Shown one piece after another: positions 41,621-50,091 of a stretch of DNA of 64,000 bases (positions are counted from its first letter, which is position 1; the number at the start of each line of letters is the position of its first letter). Origin of the DNA: CAYRLW01 sp964425215 (GTDB lineage Bacteria; Spirochaetota; Spirochaetia; Treponematales; Breznakiellaceae); the NCBI GenBank assembly GCA_964425215.1, contig CAYRLW010000004.1, forward strand, positions 62,001 to 126,000, read 5' to 3'. The translations under genes were made by a program, and so were the position numbers. The notes beneath the pieces were generated by a model, which worked only from the letters and a program-made list of their open reading frames with translations, had not been told where the DNA came from and made no database searches.

Positions 41621-42982
41621 ATGATTTTTACACCCTTCGAAATTAAAGAAACGGTGGACATGTTCCTCCGGTATAAATTGGATATCCGGGCGATTACCCT
41701 GGGAATATCCCTTTTGGATTGCGTCTCCTCCTCCGGCGAGGAAACCCGGGGTAAAATAAGGGATAAACTGCTCCGCCTTGCGGGGCCGCTGGTTCAAGTG
41801 GGCCGGGATATCGAGGTGGAATACGGCATCCCTATTATCAATAAACGGGTCTCCGTAACCCCCATCGCCCTGGTGGCGGGGGCCTCGGAGGATAGGGACT
41901 ATACCCCCTACGCGGAGGTTTTGGACTCGGTGGCCAAGGAACTGGGGATCGATTTTGTGGGGGGCTTTTCCGCCCTGGTTCAAAAGGGGTTTACCACGGG
42001 GGATCAACGGCTTATCGATTCCATACCCCGGGCCCTGGCCACTACCGAACGGGTCTGCGCTTCCGTAAACGTGGCCACCACCAAAAGCGGTATCAATATG
42101 GACGCAGTTCGCCGAATGGGCGAGGTGGTAAAGGAAACCGCCGCCCTTACGGCGGATCGTGATGGATTGGGGTGCGCTAAACTGGTGGTATTTTGCAACG
42201 CCCCGGAGGATAACCCCTTTATGGCCGGGGCCTTTCACGGTCCCGGGGAGGGGGAATCCACGCTAAACGTGGGGGTTTCGGGCCCCGGGGTCGTGAAGGC
42301 GGCCCTGGAATCCTATCGGGGCGCGAGCTTTGACGATTTAGCCGACGCCATCAAAAAAACGGCCTTTAAAATTACCCGTATGGGCCTTTTGGTAGGCCAG
42401 GAAGCGGCCAAGCGGCTCCACGTACCCTTTGGTATTTTGGACCTTTCATTAGCCCCGACCCCCGAGGTGGGAGATTCGGTGGCCCGGATTTTGGAAGAGA
42501 TGGGGCTGGAGTCGGCGGGAACCCACGGAACCACCGCCGCGTTGGCCATGCTCACCGATATGGTTAAAAAGGGTGGTGTGATGGCCTCTACCCATGTGGG
42601 GGGCCTGTCGGGGGCCTTTATTCCCGTGTCGGAAGACGAAGGCATGGTCGCCGCCGTTCGAGCGGGGTCCCTTTCCCTGGATAAACTGGAGGCTATGACC
42701 TGCGTATGTTCGGTGGGTTTGGACATGGTCGCCGTTCCCGGGGATACGAGCGCCGCCACCCTTTCGGCGATCATGGCCGACGAAATGGCCATTGGTATGG
42801 TAAACAACAAAACCACCGCGGTCCGTATCATCCCTGTTCCCGGGAAAAAGGCGGGGGATTGGGCCGAATTTGGGGGGCTTCTGGGAGGGGCGCCCATTAT
42901 GCCCGTCCACCGCTTTAGTAGCGACGCCTTTATAGCCCGGGGGGGACGTATTCCCGCTCCCATCCATAGTTTTAGGAATTAG
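41621..42982 (+). CDS. UPF0210 (DUF711) family protein
   Basis: The 453-residue protein is a PFL-family UPF0210 protein. These are homologous to anaerobic ribonucleotide-reductase/pyruvate-formate-lyase folds, but no reaction is established. Diagnostic stretches are DIRAITLGISLLDC, VCASVNVATTKSGINMDAV, GVSGPGVVKAAL, SAGTHGTTAALAMLTDMVKKGG and the Cys in AMTCVCSVGLDM. It pairs with the ACT protein upstream. An MFS transporter starts 2 bp after its stop. Confidence 0.9.
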   Translation: MIFTPFEIKETVDMFLRYKLDIRAITLGISLLDCVSSSGEETRGKIRDKLLRLAGPLVQVGRDIEVEYGIPIINKRVSVTPIALVAGASEDRDYTPYAEVLDSVAKELGIDFVGGFSALVQKGFTTGDQRLIDSIPRALATTERVCASVNVATTKSGINMDAVRRMGEVVKETAALTADRDGLGCAKLVVFCNAPEDNPFMAGAFHGPGEGESTLNVGVSGPGVVKAALESYRGASFDDLADAIKKTAFKITRMGLLVGQEAAKRLHVPFGILDLSLAPTPEVGDSVARILEEMGLESAGTHGTTAALAMLTDMVKKGGVMASTHVGGLSGAFIPVSEDEGMVAAVRAGSLSLDKLEAMTCVCSVGLDMVAVPGDTSAATLSAIMADEMAIGMVNNKTTAVRIIPVPGKKAGDWAEFGGLLGGAPIMPVHRFSSDAFIARGGRIPAPIHSFRN

Positions 42983-42984
42983 GG

Positions 42985-44151
42985 ATGGACCTAAAAAAAA
43001 CACTTTGGGATCGGCGCTTTTATTTTGTCGCCATCGTGGCCATGGGTCTGGGCGGGGCCATGGTGGATTCCTCTTTCAATAATTTTTTAAAATCCAATTG
43101 GGATATGGGGGGACTTGCGCGAAGCAGTTTGGAGCTACCCCGGGAATTGCCGGGGTTTTTAAACGTCTTTGTAGCCGCCCTGTTGGCCTTCTTGCCCGGA
43201 AGAAGGGTAGGGGCCGTGGCTTTTGCCCTGCAAGCCCTGGGAATTGCCCTGCTGGGCCTCTTTTCTTCGGGCTTTTCGGTGATGACCCTGTGGCTTTTTA
43301 CGTACAGCCTGGGTCAACATCTGTTTTTACCCCTCCAGCAGTCCATCGGTATGGAACTTTCCAGCGAAGGGGGCGAGGGTAGCCTGTTGGGCCGGGCGAA
43401 CGCCGTCAAAAACGGAGCCCAATTGGTCGGAGGCCTTCTGGTTTTGGTGGCCTTTGGGTTTTTCCGTATTACCTTTACGGCAAACTTTATGGCCGCCGCT
43501 CTGGTCTTTCTCTTTGGCGCCCTGGCGCTTTTTTCCATGTCGGCGCCTAAAAGGGATCGGCGGACCTCATCCCTCATTTTAAAAAAGCGGTACTCCCTTT
43601 TTTACGTTCTTTCGATTCTCTACGGTACCCGGAAGCAACTGTTTATCACCTTTGCTCCCTGGGTTATCGTTACCATTTACGGTAAGCCCACCTCCGTCAT
43701 GGCGGCCCTGTATTTAGCCGGAGGGCTTGCGGGGGTCATTTTTCAACCGATTATCGGCAGGGCGGTGGACCGGCGGGGCGAACGGTTTATGCTGGGTTTG
43801 GAAGCCCTTCTGCTTATTCCGGTGTGTTTTTTTTACGGCTTTTCCCATTTTATTTTTCCCGAGGCCATCGCCTTCGCCCTGGTGTGTATCTGTTACGTGA
43901 TGGATTCCCTGCTCATGTCCTTCGGTATCGCCCGCTCCATTTGGCTTAAAAAAATCGCCCTAAACCCTTCGGACGTGGCTCCTACCTTGGCCATGGGGGT
44001 TTCCATCGACCATATTTTTTCAATCACCGTGGCCCTGTTGGCGGGGCTTCTGTGGGATAGGGCGGGCTACCAGTTCGTGTTTTTAAGCGGGGCTGGAATC
44101 GCGGTCCTTAATTTTATCGCTACCCGGTTTGTCAGCGCCTCGAAGGCCTGA
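42985..44151 (+). CDS. Major facilitator superfamily transporter
   Basis: The 388-residue protein has about 12 hydrophobic segments and the layout of an MFS permease. The loop between helices 8 and 9 reads GRAVDRRGERFMLG, an MFS motif-A-like sequence with the Asp and Arg residues. The substrate is not predictable; the family resembles drug/efflux-type members. It begins 2 bp after the UPF0210 stop and should be in the same operon. The 3' end overlaps the convergent rhomboid gene by 20 bp. Confidence 0.85.
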   Translation: MDLKKTLWDRRFYFVAIVAMGLGGAMVDSSFNNFLKSNWDMGGLARSSLELPRELPGFLNVFVAALLAFLPGRRVGAVAFALQALGIALLGLFSSGFSVMTLWLFTYSLGQHLFLPLQQSIGMELSSEGGEGSLLGRANAVKNGAQLVGGLLVLVAFGFFRITFTANFMAAALVFLFGALALFSMSAPKRDRRTSSLILKKRYSLFYVLSILYGTRKQLFITFAPWVIVTIYGKPTSVMAALYLAGGLAGVIFQPIIGRAVDRRGERFMLGLEALLLIPVCFFYGFSHFIFPEAIAFALVCICYVMDSLLMSFGIARSIWLKKIALNPSDVAPTLAMGVSIDHIFSITVALLAGLLWDRAGYQFVFLSGAGIAVLNFIATRFVSASKA

Positions 44152-44692
44152 AGAAACCGAACAGGCTTCCGAAGAATCCTCCCACGATATGGGCAAACTC
44201 GGAAATATTGTTGCTTTGAAACGAGTTGAACAATTCCCGGCCCAGGTAGAGCACCAAAATAAGGATAAAGGTTAGGGGAATTTCCCCCTTGTTAAAATTA
44301 GTAAAGGACGCCAAAAGGATCATCATAAACACGATGCCCGAGGCTCCTAAAAGGGCGGTGGGGAACAGAAAGGCGTTCAGGATCCCGGTTATAAAGGCCG
44401 TGACCACCATCATAAAAAGAAGGGAAAGGGACCCGTAGGTTTCTTCCAAAATGGGGCCGATAAGCAGGATAAAAGAAAAATTGGAAATCAGGTGGTTCCA
44501 ATTCGCATGGCCAATCACGTGGGTAAAGAGACGCACCCAGTCCCCCCACCGGTGGGCGGAAAAGGTACGGTTCCCCGGTACCATGAACCAATTCTCGGTC
44601 AGGTGGGGTACGATCGTTTGGGATAGTACCAGCACGAGGGCGCACACAAAGGCGTAGGTTAGTACCGTGGGGGAGTTGTATTTGATCCGCAT
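44132..44692 (-). CDS. Rhomboid-family membrane protein
   Basis: The 186-residue protein has six hydrophobic helices. The second half contains GASGIVFMMILL, the GxSG nucleophile motif of rhomboid serine proteases, and AHIVGGFFGSLFG with the catalytic His. The first loop keeps HANWNHLISN, the HxxxN oxyanion-region motif. All catalytic elements are present, so it is probably an active intramembrane protease cleaving unknown substrates. AAAGGA precedes the ATG, 10 bp after the xth stop. Confidence 0.88.
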   Translation of the reverse strand: MRIKYNSPTVLTYAFVCALVLVLSQTIVPHLTENWFMVPGNRTFSAHRWGDWVRLFTHVIGHANWNHLISNFSFILLIGPILEETYGSLSLLFMMVVTAFITGILNAFLFPTALLGASGIVFMMILLASFTNFNKGEIPLTFILILVLYLGRELFNSFQSNNISEFAHIVGGFFGSLFGFFRPSRR

Positions 44693-44702
44693 AATCTATC
44701 CT

Positions 44703-45482
44703 TTAAACGGTTAGTTCTATCTCTACGGGGCAATGGTCGGACCCCATAACGTCGCTTCGTATAATCGATTTTGTTACGGCCCCTAAGAAAGTCCGGTTGA
44801 CACAGTGGTAATCGATTCTCCAGCCGATATTCTTTTCCCGGGCCCGCATACGGTAGGACCACCAACTGTAGTGTCCCCCCTCGCTTGGTTTAAAATGACG
44901 AAAGGTATCCACGTACCCCGAGGCGGTAAAGGTATCCATCCAGGCTCGTTCTTCGGGCAAATACCCCGGATTCCCCTCGTTTTCCTTGGGCCGGGCCAAA
45001 TCGATGGGCTTATGGGCGATATTATAGTCTCCGCAGAGGAGGATGTTTTTTCCCTTCTTGGTTAGGGCTTCGCAGGTTTCCAGCATGGCTTGGCAGAAGG
45101 CCAGCTTGTAATCCAGCCGGGCCCCCGCTTCCTGAGAATTGGGGAAATAGGCGTTAATAAGGGTAAAGGCGGGAAACTCGGCCAGCAAAACCCGGCCCTC
45201 GTCGTCAAAGTCCTGGTATCCCATGGTACGGACGTCCAGGGGTTCTACTTTTGAATAAATCACCACCCCCGAGTAGCCTGGCCGTTTTGCGGAGGCCCAG
45301 TAGGACCTGTAGGGGGTCCCCTGGCCGTCCACCGGCTGGGCCAGTTCTTCGGATACCTGGTCGGGCCGGGCCTTTGTTTCCTGCAGGCAGAGCAGATCCG
45401 GGGATTCAGTACGGATCCATTCGGCCAGGCCCTTTTTTTCTACCGCCCGGATTCCATTGACGTTCCACGAAGCTATACGCAT
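44703..45482 (-). CDS. xth: Exodeoxyribonuclease III
   Basis: This 259-residue enzyme removes nucleotides 3'-to-5' and cuts at abasic sites in base-excision repair. It starts MRIASWNVNGIRAVEKKGL, the EEP-family N-terminus, then LCLQETKA (metal Glu), LLCGDYNIAH (Asp, Asn) and SDHCPVEIEL with the catalytic His at the end. The ATG at 45482 is used because the domain begins there. TATACT lies 10 bases upstream, so the leader would be only a few nucleotides. Two alternative hairpins stand just beyond it. Confidence 0.95.
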   Translation of the reverse strand: MRIASWNVNGIRAVEKKGLAEWIRTESPDLLCLQETKARPDQVSEELAQPVDGQGTPYRSYWASAKRPGYSGVVIYSKVEPLDVRTMGYQDFDDEGRVLLAEFPAFTLINAYFPNSQEAGARLDYKLAFCQAMLETCEALTKKGKNILLCGDYNIAHKPIDLARPKENEGNPGYLPEERAWMDTFTASGYVDTFRHFKPSEGGHYSWWSYRMRAREKNIGWRIDYHCVNRTFLGAVTKSIIRSDVMGSDHCPVEIELTV

Positions 45483-45511
45483 AGTAGAACATAGTATAGA
45501 AAGAACGGGGA

Positions 45512-45565
45512 CCCGGCGCAATAGCGCCGGGGAGTTTGTCGGCCCAGGCCCGACAAACTCCCCGG
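45512..45565. other. Two overlapping, mutually exclusive hairpins upstream of xth
   Basis: CCCGGCGC/GCGCCGGG (45512-45519 and 45524-45531) forms one 8-bp stem. CCGGGGAGTTTGTCGG/CCGACAAACTCCCCGG (45527-45542 and 45550-45565) forms a 16-bp stem. They share 45527-45531, so only one can form fully. Neither has a U-tract. Transcripts from the gene at 45601-46086 would run through both before xth. Confidence 0.55.
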
Positions 45566-45600
45566 TTTCCTAAAAATTACGATAAACCCGGCTCCAGGTT

Positions 45601-46086
45601 TTACTTTTTACCCCCCGAGGATCCCGAACTAGACGACCCCTGGCCGCCGGATCCCTGATTGCCCGATTGGGTTCGAGTCTGGGTCTGGTTTTTGGTTTCC
45701 TCTCCGGTTTGCAGGCGTAGCCGCTCCCTATCCTGCTGGGTAAGCTGGATCGCCTTTTCCACCTTCAGGGTTTTGCCCGCCGCTACCACTTCCCGGGCGT
45801 ACAGACGAACCTGCTGGCCCACCGTAGGATCGGCGTTGATCATAACTCCCCGGATTTGCAGTTGTTCTTGATCCCGAATCTGGAGCTGGTTCAATTCCCC
45901 CCCGGGGACCATCACTTCCACCTGGCTCCCATCCCGCAGTTGAAGCATTACCCGATTTTGTACCGCCGACTCGGGAGCCACGATTACCGTGCCTTCCATG
46001 GTCGTTACCTTTTCCGCGTTTCCGTTAGCCCAAAGGGCTCCGGTGGCTACCGCGAAAACCGCAAAAATCGTAAGTATCCGTTTCAT
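45601..46086 (-). CDS. Exported protein of unknown function
   Basis: The 161-residue protein has a signal peptide (about residues 1-20, ending LWANG). A beta-rich domain follows (TTMEGTVIVAP, LRDGSQVEVMVPGG, LQIRGVMINADP) that may be an OB-like fold of the kind seen in small periplasmic proteins. The tail is low complexity, Gln/Thr then Ser/Gly (QTQTRTQSGNQGSGGQGSS). GGAGG precedes the ATG. No function is recognised. It is divergent from the ECF sigma gene. Confidence 0.7.
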   Translation of the reverse strand: MKRILTIFAVFAVATGALWANGNAEKVTTMEGTVIVAPESAVQNRVMLQLRDGSQVEVMVPGGELNQLQIRDQEQLQIRGVMINADPTVGQQVRLYAREVVAAGKTLKVEKAIQLTQQDRERLRLQTGEETKNQTQTRTQSGNQGSGGQGSSSSGSSGGKK

Positions 46087-46165
46087 GTTGACCTCCTGAT
46101 TGTCCGCTTGATCGATCTCTTGATAGATCGTTCTACCCTTGTATACTCACCGAGAGCCCGAGGGG

Positions 46166-46192
46166 TTGCATAAATTTTTTTTGTGATATAGT
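46166..46192 (+). promoter_or_regulatory. Predicted promoter of the ECF sigma gene, leaderless type
   Basis: TTGCAT (46166-46171) and TATAGT (46187-46192) are 15 bp apart, slightly short. The GTG start at 46201 follows 8 bases after the -10 box. An autoregulatory ECF promoter may also exist but I cannot identify one. Confidence 0.45.
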
Positions 46193-46200
46193 TAGGGGTT

Positions 46201-46794
46201 GTGGGTACCATAAGCGTCGATGATGAAACCAGGGATCTGGTGGCGATCCAAAAAACCCTTTCGGGAAACCCCGAAGCCTTTCGTACCATCGTGGAGGCGT
46301 ATCAAAAACGGTTGTACCAATTTTGTCTGGTCCGTTTGGGGGACAGCGACGCCGCTTCCGACGCTACCCAAGAAATTTTAATCCGGGCGTACAAATCCCT
46401 GGCTACCTTTAAAATAGGTCGAAACTTTCGAGCCTGGATTTTTTCTATCGCGTTCCACCATCTCTATTCGGGATGGAAACGAAAAAAAAGGGACGAGGAA
46501 AAGCTCCAACGGTCCTACTACCCTGAAGAAGTGGGGGCCACCAATCCGGAAGAGACTCTGCTCTCCTTAGAAAACGCCCGGGAACTTCAGAGGGCCTTGG
46601 GAAAGCTAAAGGAAGAACAGGCCACGGTCTTGTATCTCCATTATTTTGAAGGTCTATCCGTAGCGGATATCGCCGCTACTTTACATATGGGGGAAGAAAA
46701 CGTCAAAACCCGGCTCTTTCGGGGGCGAAAAAAATTGAGGGAATTATTGGAAAAATCGCAACCCACCTTTCCCTGGGGAGGTATAGGTATATGA
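46201..46794 (+). CDS. ECF-type RNA polymerase sigma factor
   Basis: The 197-residue protein is a group 4 (ECF) sigma factor. Region 2 (about 25-95) includes DATQEILIRAYKSLATF and FRAWIFSIAFHHLYSGWKR, and region 4 (about 130-185) includes VLYLHYFEGLSVADIAATL and NVKTRLFRGRKKLRELL. It starts with GTG at 46201 with no ribosome-binding site. The last 4 bp (ATGA) overlap the anti-sigma gene, so the two are translationally coupled, the usual ECF arrangement. Confidence 0.93.
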   Translation: MGTISVDDETRDLVAIQKTLSGNPEAFRTIVEAYQKRLYQFCLVRLGDSDAASDATQEILIRAYKSLATFKIGRNFRAWIFSIAFHHLYSGWKRKKRDEEKLQRSYYPEEVGATNPEETLLSLENARELQRALGKLKEEQATVLYLHYFEGLSVADIAATLHMGEENVKTRLFRGRKKLRELLEKSQPTFPWGGIGI

Positions 46795-47483
46795 TGAACT
46801 GTCAAGAGGTTTCGACCATAGTAGATCGATGGGAAGCCGGCGAAACGATCCACCCCTCCACGTTCGCCGAAGTGGAAGCCCACATCCGCTCCTGCCCCTC
46901 TTGCACGCGGAGTCTGGAAGGCCTATTACCCCTCCTTCGCGCCGACGTTTCCCACGCGGTTCTCCGTTTTCCCGGGGTAAGCGATTTTTCCATCGCCGAC
47001 CGGGTTATGGACGGGATCCTCCAAAAGGGTAGCCGATCTTCCAGGCTGTCCGGGAACTCGGCTCCGAAGGGCGTGTATGGCCGGCACCTTTCCCTAAGGC
47101 CCTTTCTCCGCCCCGGCCGTATCGGAGCCTTCGCGGCGGCCTTCGCGGCGGTCCTGGTCCTTGCCCTTGGGATTTCCCGGTTTATGGTCAACCCCGCCGT
47201 AGCGGCCGCCGCGGCGGATCGGGTGACCGTTACCTTCGTGCTGGAGGCCCCCCAGGCAAAAAGCGTGGCGGTGACGGGAAACTTTGATAATTGGTCGGAC
47301 CAGGGGATACCCTTGCGGAAGCAGGGGGATGGGAAAACGTGGAAAGCCACGGTTACGTTGAAACGATCTTTAGAGTATCGCTATAATTTTGTGATCGACG
47401 GGGAACGGTATATCAGCGATCCACGGGCGGTGCTGTCGGTGGACGACGGATTTGGCGGTCAAGTGTCCCTTTTAGACCTATAG
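46791..47483 (+). CDS. Anti-sigma factor with zf-HC2 domain and CBM48-like outer domain
   Basis: The 230-residue protein begins with a zinc-finger anti-sigma domain (HIRSCPSC gives the H-x3-C-x2-C triad). One membrane helix follows (about 107-132). The outer part (about 144-230) reads SVAVTGNFDNWSDQGIPL and YRYNFVIDGERYISDP, the signature of the AMPK-beta/CBM48 glycogen-binding E-set fold. The protein should hold the sigma factor at the membrane and release it on a signal, perhaps an alpha-glucan or related sugar. The sugar link is inference from the fold; CBM48-like domains can also be structural. Confidence 0.88.
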   Translation: MMNCQEVSTIVDRWEAGETIHPSTFAEVEAHIRSCPSCTRSLEGLLPLLRADVSHAVLRFPGVSDFSIADRVMDGILQKGSRSSRLSGNSAPKGVYGRHLSLRPFLRPGRIGAFAAAFAAVLVLALGISRFMVNPAVAAAAADRVTVTFVLEAPQAKSVAVTGNFDNWSDQGIPLRKQGDGKTWKATVTLKRSLEYRYNFVIDGERYISDPRAVLSVDDGFGGQVSLLDL

Positions 47484-47493
47484 GAGCTCCAGT

Positions 47494-47934
47494 ATGAGGG
47501 ATAGGAAGTTTATTTTGGGCCTTATTTTGGTAGGGTCTTTGAACATTGGTCTTTTTGCCATCGAGGATCCTCTGGATCTGGCCTTTTCCTTGGCAAAGAA
47601 AAACTGGATTTCCCTCAACGCAACCGCTGAACAGGGCGTCGTGACGGCTAGAACCCCTTCTTTGGAGCCCCTTCTCCGTCCCTACGCCCTGGAAATTCGA
47701 TCCCTGATGGCCCGGGGCTATTCGGCCCAGGAAAGCTCCGCGGCGGTTCGCCAAAAAATGGCCCTGGATCTGGGGCCTTCCCAGGACCGGCAAATTCGGA
47801 CACGGTTAAAGAGTCTGGAAGAAAAGCAAGCCCTTCGTACTATGGAGAACCCTTCCCGCGGAACTTCGGGCCAGGGTCTTTCTTCGATGGGTCAGTGGGG
47901 GCCGGATCACCGGAACCCCGGGGGACGGAACTAA
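47494..47934 (+). CDS. Small exported protein of unknown function
   Basis: The 146-residue protein has a signal peptide (residues 1-22, ending GLFA). The mature part is mostly helical with charged stretches (VRQKMALDLGPSQDRQIRTRLKSLEEKQALR) and a disordered Gly/Ser/Pro tail. It reminds me of the Cpx/ZraP-type small envelope proteins in length only; there is no LTxxQ motif. TAGGAG precedes the ATG. It lies 10 bp after the anti-sigma gene in the same operon. Confidence 0.68.
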   Translation: MRDRKFILGLILVGSLNIGLFAIEDPLDLAFSLAKKNWISLNATAEQGVVTARTPSLEPLLRPYALEIRSLMARGYSAQESSAAVRQKMALDLGPSQDRQIRTRLKSLEEKQALRTMENPSRGTSGQGLSSMGQWGPDHRNPGGRN

Positions 47935-47937
47935 AAC

Positions 47938-48669
47938 GTGAAAGCCCAGGGCCTACCTATCCTTTCATGGTTGCGGATCTCAACGGTAATGCTACTTTTA
48001 GCCCAATTTTTTGTTCCCCCGGCAGTGGGCGCGGAAGTCCAAACCTACGCCCCCCTGGCCTGGCTGGACAGTCCTAGCGCCAGCCCCTACCAGGAAATTC
48101 GGGGGGAGCTGGAAGCCCTTTTTTCCCAAGCCCAGGGGGCGGGCCTTCCTGCGGAGGTCCTAATGGATACCCTGCGGGAAGGGACGGCAAAAAGGGTCGC
48201 GCCCCCCCTGCTTCTGAGAGCCCTCCGGTCCGAATGGGATCGGGACCGGTTCTTGCTGTCCCTCTTTCAATCGATTCGAATTACCACACAAGCACCCTTA
48301 GGAGAACTGATCCGTCGCGGATCGGTGCTTTTACGGGGGGGGATTTCTATGGATACCCTGGATGCCCTTTTGGATTATACGCTGATTCTTGGAAAAACCG
48401 CCGATAGGGCCTTGTCCGCGGCGGGGGCGGCCCTGAGGATTGTGGCCATAAGCGAAGGGGACCCTTCCATGGTGGGACCCCTGGCCCAATGCCTGGTCCG
48501 CAGTACCCTGGGGGAAGAAGATTTTACCACCCTCGTATCGGTGGCCCTTAAGGGCAAACGCTTAGGAATTACCCGGGAATCCTTTATTCGGCTTGTACAG
48601 GGAACCCTGGATAGGGGCGGGGGCATTAGCATGGTGGATAGGGAATTGGAACGGAGGGGAAAAAATTGA
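47938..48669 (+). CDS. Exported protein of unknown function
   Basis: The 243-residue protein starts at GTG 47938 with a signal peptide of about 31 residues ending AVGA. The rest is helical, with short amphipathic repeats (LEALFSQAQGAGLPAEVLM, SLLQSIRITTQ-like, LVSVALKGKRLGITRESFI). No domain is recognised. It begins 3 bp after the previous stop and overlaps the next gene by 4 bp. By position it belongs to the sigma operon and may be a regulated envelope component. Confidence 0.68.
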   Translation: MKAQGLPILSWLRISTVMLLLAQFFVPPAVGAEVQTYAPLAWLDSPSASPYQEIRGELEALFSQAQGAGLPAEVLMDTLREGTAKRVAPPLLLRALRSEWDRDRFLLSLFQSIRITTQAPLGELIRRGSVLLRGGISMDTLDALLDYTLILGKTADRALSAAGAALRIVAISEGDPSMVGPLAQCLVRSTLGEEDFTTLVSVALKGKRLGITRESFIRLVQGTLDRGGGISMVDRELERRGKN

Positions 48670-49577
48670 ATAACCGTGGGGCAAAATATCTTTTGGCGTT
48701 CGTCGTCCTCCTATGCGTTCCTCTGCTTACCATGCACGCCCAAACCTATGTGGAACCGGCCTTAGGAGCGGACCTGGTCAGCCCTTCCGCCCTTTTTGGG
48801 GAGCTTAAGGGAGGGCTTTCTGCGGAAAGTCCCGCCGAATCGGAAACCTACGGCCGGATCTTCGGGACCTACGACCTATCCGGCCCCTCGGTAACCGCCC
48901 TTAGGCCCCTAAAGGCCGACGTCGGGGCGGAAACGTCCTTTTTTGTCGGTACCTGGGTTCCCCTTGTGGGCCTGTACGGGGGCCTCAGTTCCCCCGACGG
49001 TTCTACCGGTACGGCGTATAGCCGCGTATCCTTCTCCCTTACCGGAAATGGGGAAGATGCCTCGATTCTGATGGCTACCGATGGGACCCTGTGGTACGGA
49101 GTCGAAGCAGGGGCCGAGCTCGCGGGTCGATTAGGCTTTTCTTACCTGGCGGGTCCCCTGGTTATCAAACCCCTTTTGGGCGCTTCGGCCTTTTATGTCT
49201 CGGGGCTTTTGCGGTCCTGGACCCTCCGGCCCGCGCTTTCCCTTTCCTGGTACCCCACCTTCCCGCTCCAAGCCGACGTGGGCGGGGGTTGGAAACACTC
49301 CCTGGATACCCCTGGCACCTCCGGGGATTCTTTCCCCTGGTCCCTCCGCATATCCGCCCAAAGCGCCGACCGCTGGGGTTTTATGGTTTCCGCGGAAGGG
49401 GAGTCCTCTGTTGATAGGTTTTTCGGAACCGTTGAAGGGGAACTGACCTTTGACCTGGTCCGGCGTGCTTCCTATTCATCCTGGATCTTCCTTCGATCCA
49501 TCGGCGGTTTTGATACCTCCGTTTCTTCTAGTCCCACGGGGTGGTACCTCTGTAGCGGTGTGGCCTTTAATTTTTAA
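48666..49577 (+). CDS. Predicted outer-membrane beta-barrel protein
   Basis: The 303-residue protein starts with TTG at 48666 (TTGA overlap with the preceding stop) and a signal peptide of about 25 residues ending HAQ. The mature part has the alternating pattern of a beta barrel with Gly/Ser/Asn turns (SFFVGTWVPLVGLYGG, LRPALSLSWYPTFPLQADVGGGW) and ends in VAFNF, an aromatic C-terminus typical of BamA clients. It is the last gene of the ECF operon. The cargo is unknown. Confidence 0.7.
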   Translation: MNNRGAKYLLAFVVLLCVPLLTMHAQTYVEPALGADLVSPSALFGELKGGLSAESPAESETYGRIFGTYDLSGPSVTALRPLKADVGAETSFFVGTWVPLVGLYGGLSSPDGSTGTAYSRVSFSLTGNGEDASILMATDGTLWYGVEAGAELAGRLGFSYLAGPLVIKPLLGASAFYVSGLLRSWTLRPALSLSWYPTFPLQADVGGGWKHSLDTPGTSGDSFPWSLRISAQSADRWGFMVSAEGESSVDRFFGTVEGELTFDLVRRASYSSWIFLRSIGGFDTSVSSSPTGWYLCSGVAFNF

Positions 49578-49688
49578 GAATTTTAAGACTTCTAGAATCT
49601 ACGACCCATAATTCCGGATGCCGACCGCCGTACCCGCCTTCTATTACCTCCGATTGGTTGATTGGCTTCGGTCCGACCGGCTTGCTCA

Positions 49689-49717
49689 TTGTTTTATCGA
49701 TGGTTTTTTGCTATCTT
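49689..49717 (+). promoter_or_regulatory. Predicted promoter of clpS-clpA-aat
   Basis: TTGTTT (49689-49694) and TATCTT (49712-49717) are 17 bp apart. Transcription would begin near 49724, leaving about 26 nt before the clpS ATG at 49750, with AAGGA inside it. Confidence 0.55.
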
Positions 49718-49749
49718 ATATGTTGAGATTAAAACTAAGGATTTTACGG

Positions 49750-50061
49750 ATGCCCGTTATAAAAGATTTTGGTACCGAATTGGCGGTGGAGGATAATCAA
49801 AAGCTGAAGGAACCCGAAAATTATCGGGTTATTTTGCTAAACGATGATTTTACCACCATGGAATTTGTGGTTCATGTGCTGGTTACGGTATTCCGAAAAT
49901 CCGAAGCGGATGCTCAACGGATCATGTTGGACGTGCATCGAAAAGGCCGGGGTGTCGTGGGGGTGTATACCTGGGATATAGCGGTTACTAAGGCCGAAGA
50001 AGTTCATATCATGGCCCGTAAAGAGGAATTTCCCCTCCGTTGTGTGGTGGAAAAAGCGTAA
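49750..50061 (+). CDS. clpS: ATP-dependent Clp protease adaptor
   Basis: ClpS binds N-degron substrates (N-terminal Leu, Phe, Tyr, Trp) and delivers them to ClpA. The 103-residue protein carries NYRVILLNDDFTTMEFVVHVL, the conserved NDDxTxMxFV signature, then IMLDVHRKGRGVVGVYT and the C-terminal LRCVVEKA. The start is MPVIKDFG at 49750 with AAGGA upstream. clpA follows after 30 bp and aat after that, so recognition, unfolding and tagging are in one operon. Confidence 0.95.
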   Translation: MPVIKDFGTELAVEDNQKLKEPENYRVILLNDDFTTMEFVVHVLVTVFRKSEADAQRIMLDVHRKGRGVVGVYTWDIAVTKAEEVHIMARKEEFPLRCVVEKA

Positions 50062-50091
50062 GGGCGACGAAGAGAGAGGAGTAGCGGAACT

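Noticed and set aside
42313..42963. 216-codon open frame antisense to the UPF0210 gene
   Set aside because: Ala/Ser/Pro-rich composition typical of antisense to GC-rich coding DNA; the sense gene is well conserved.
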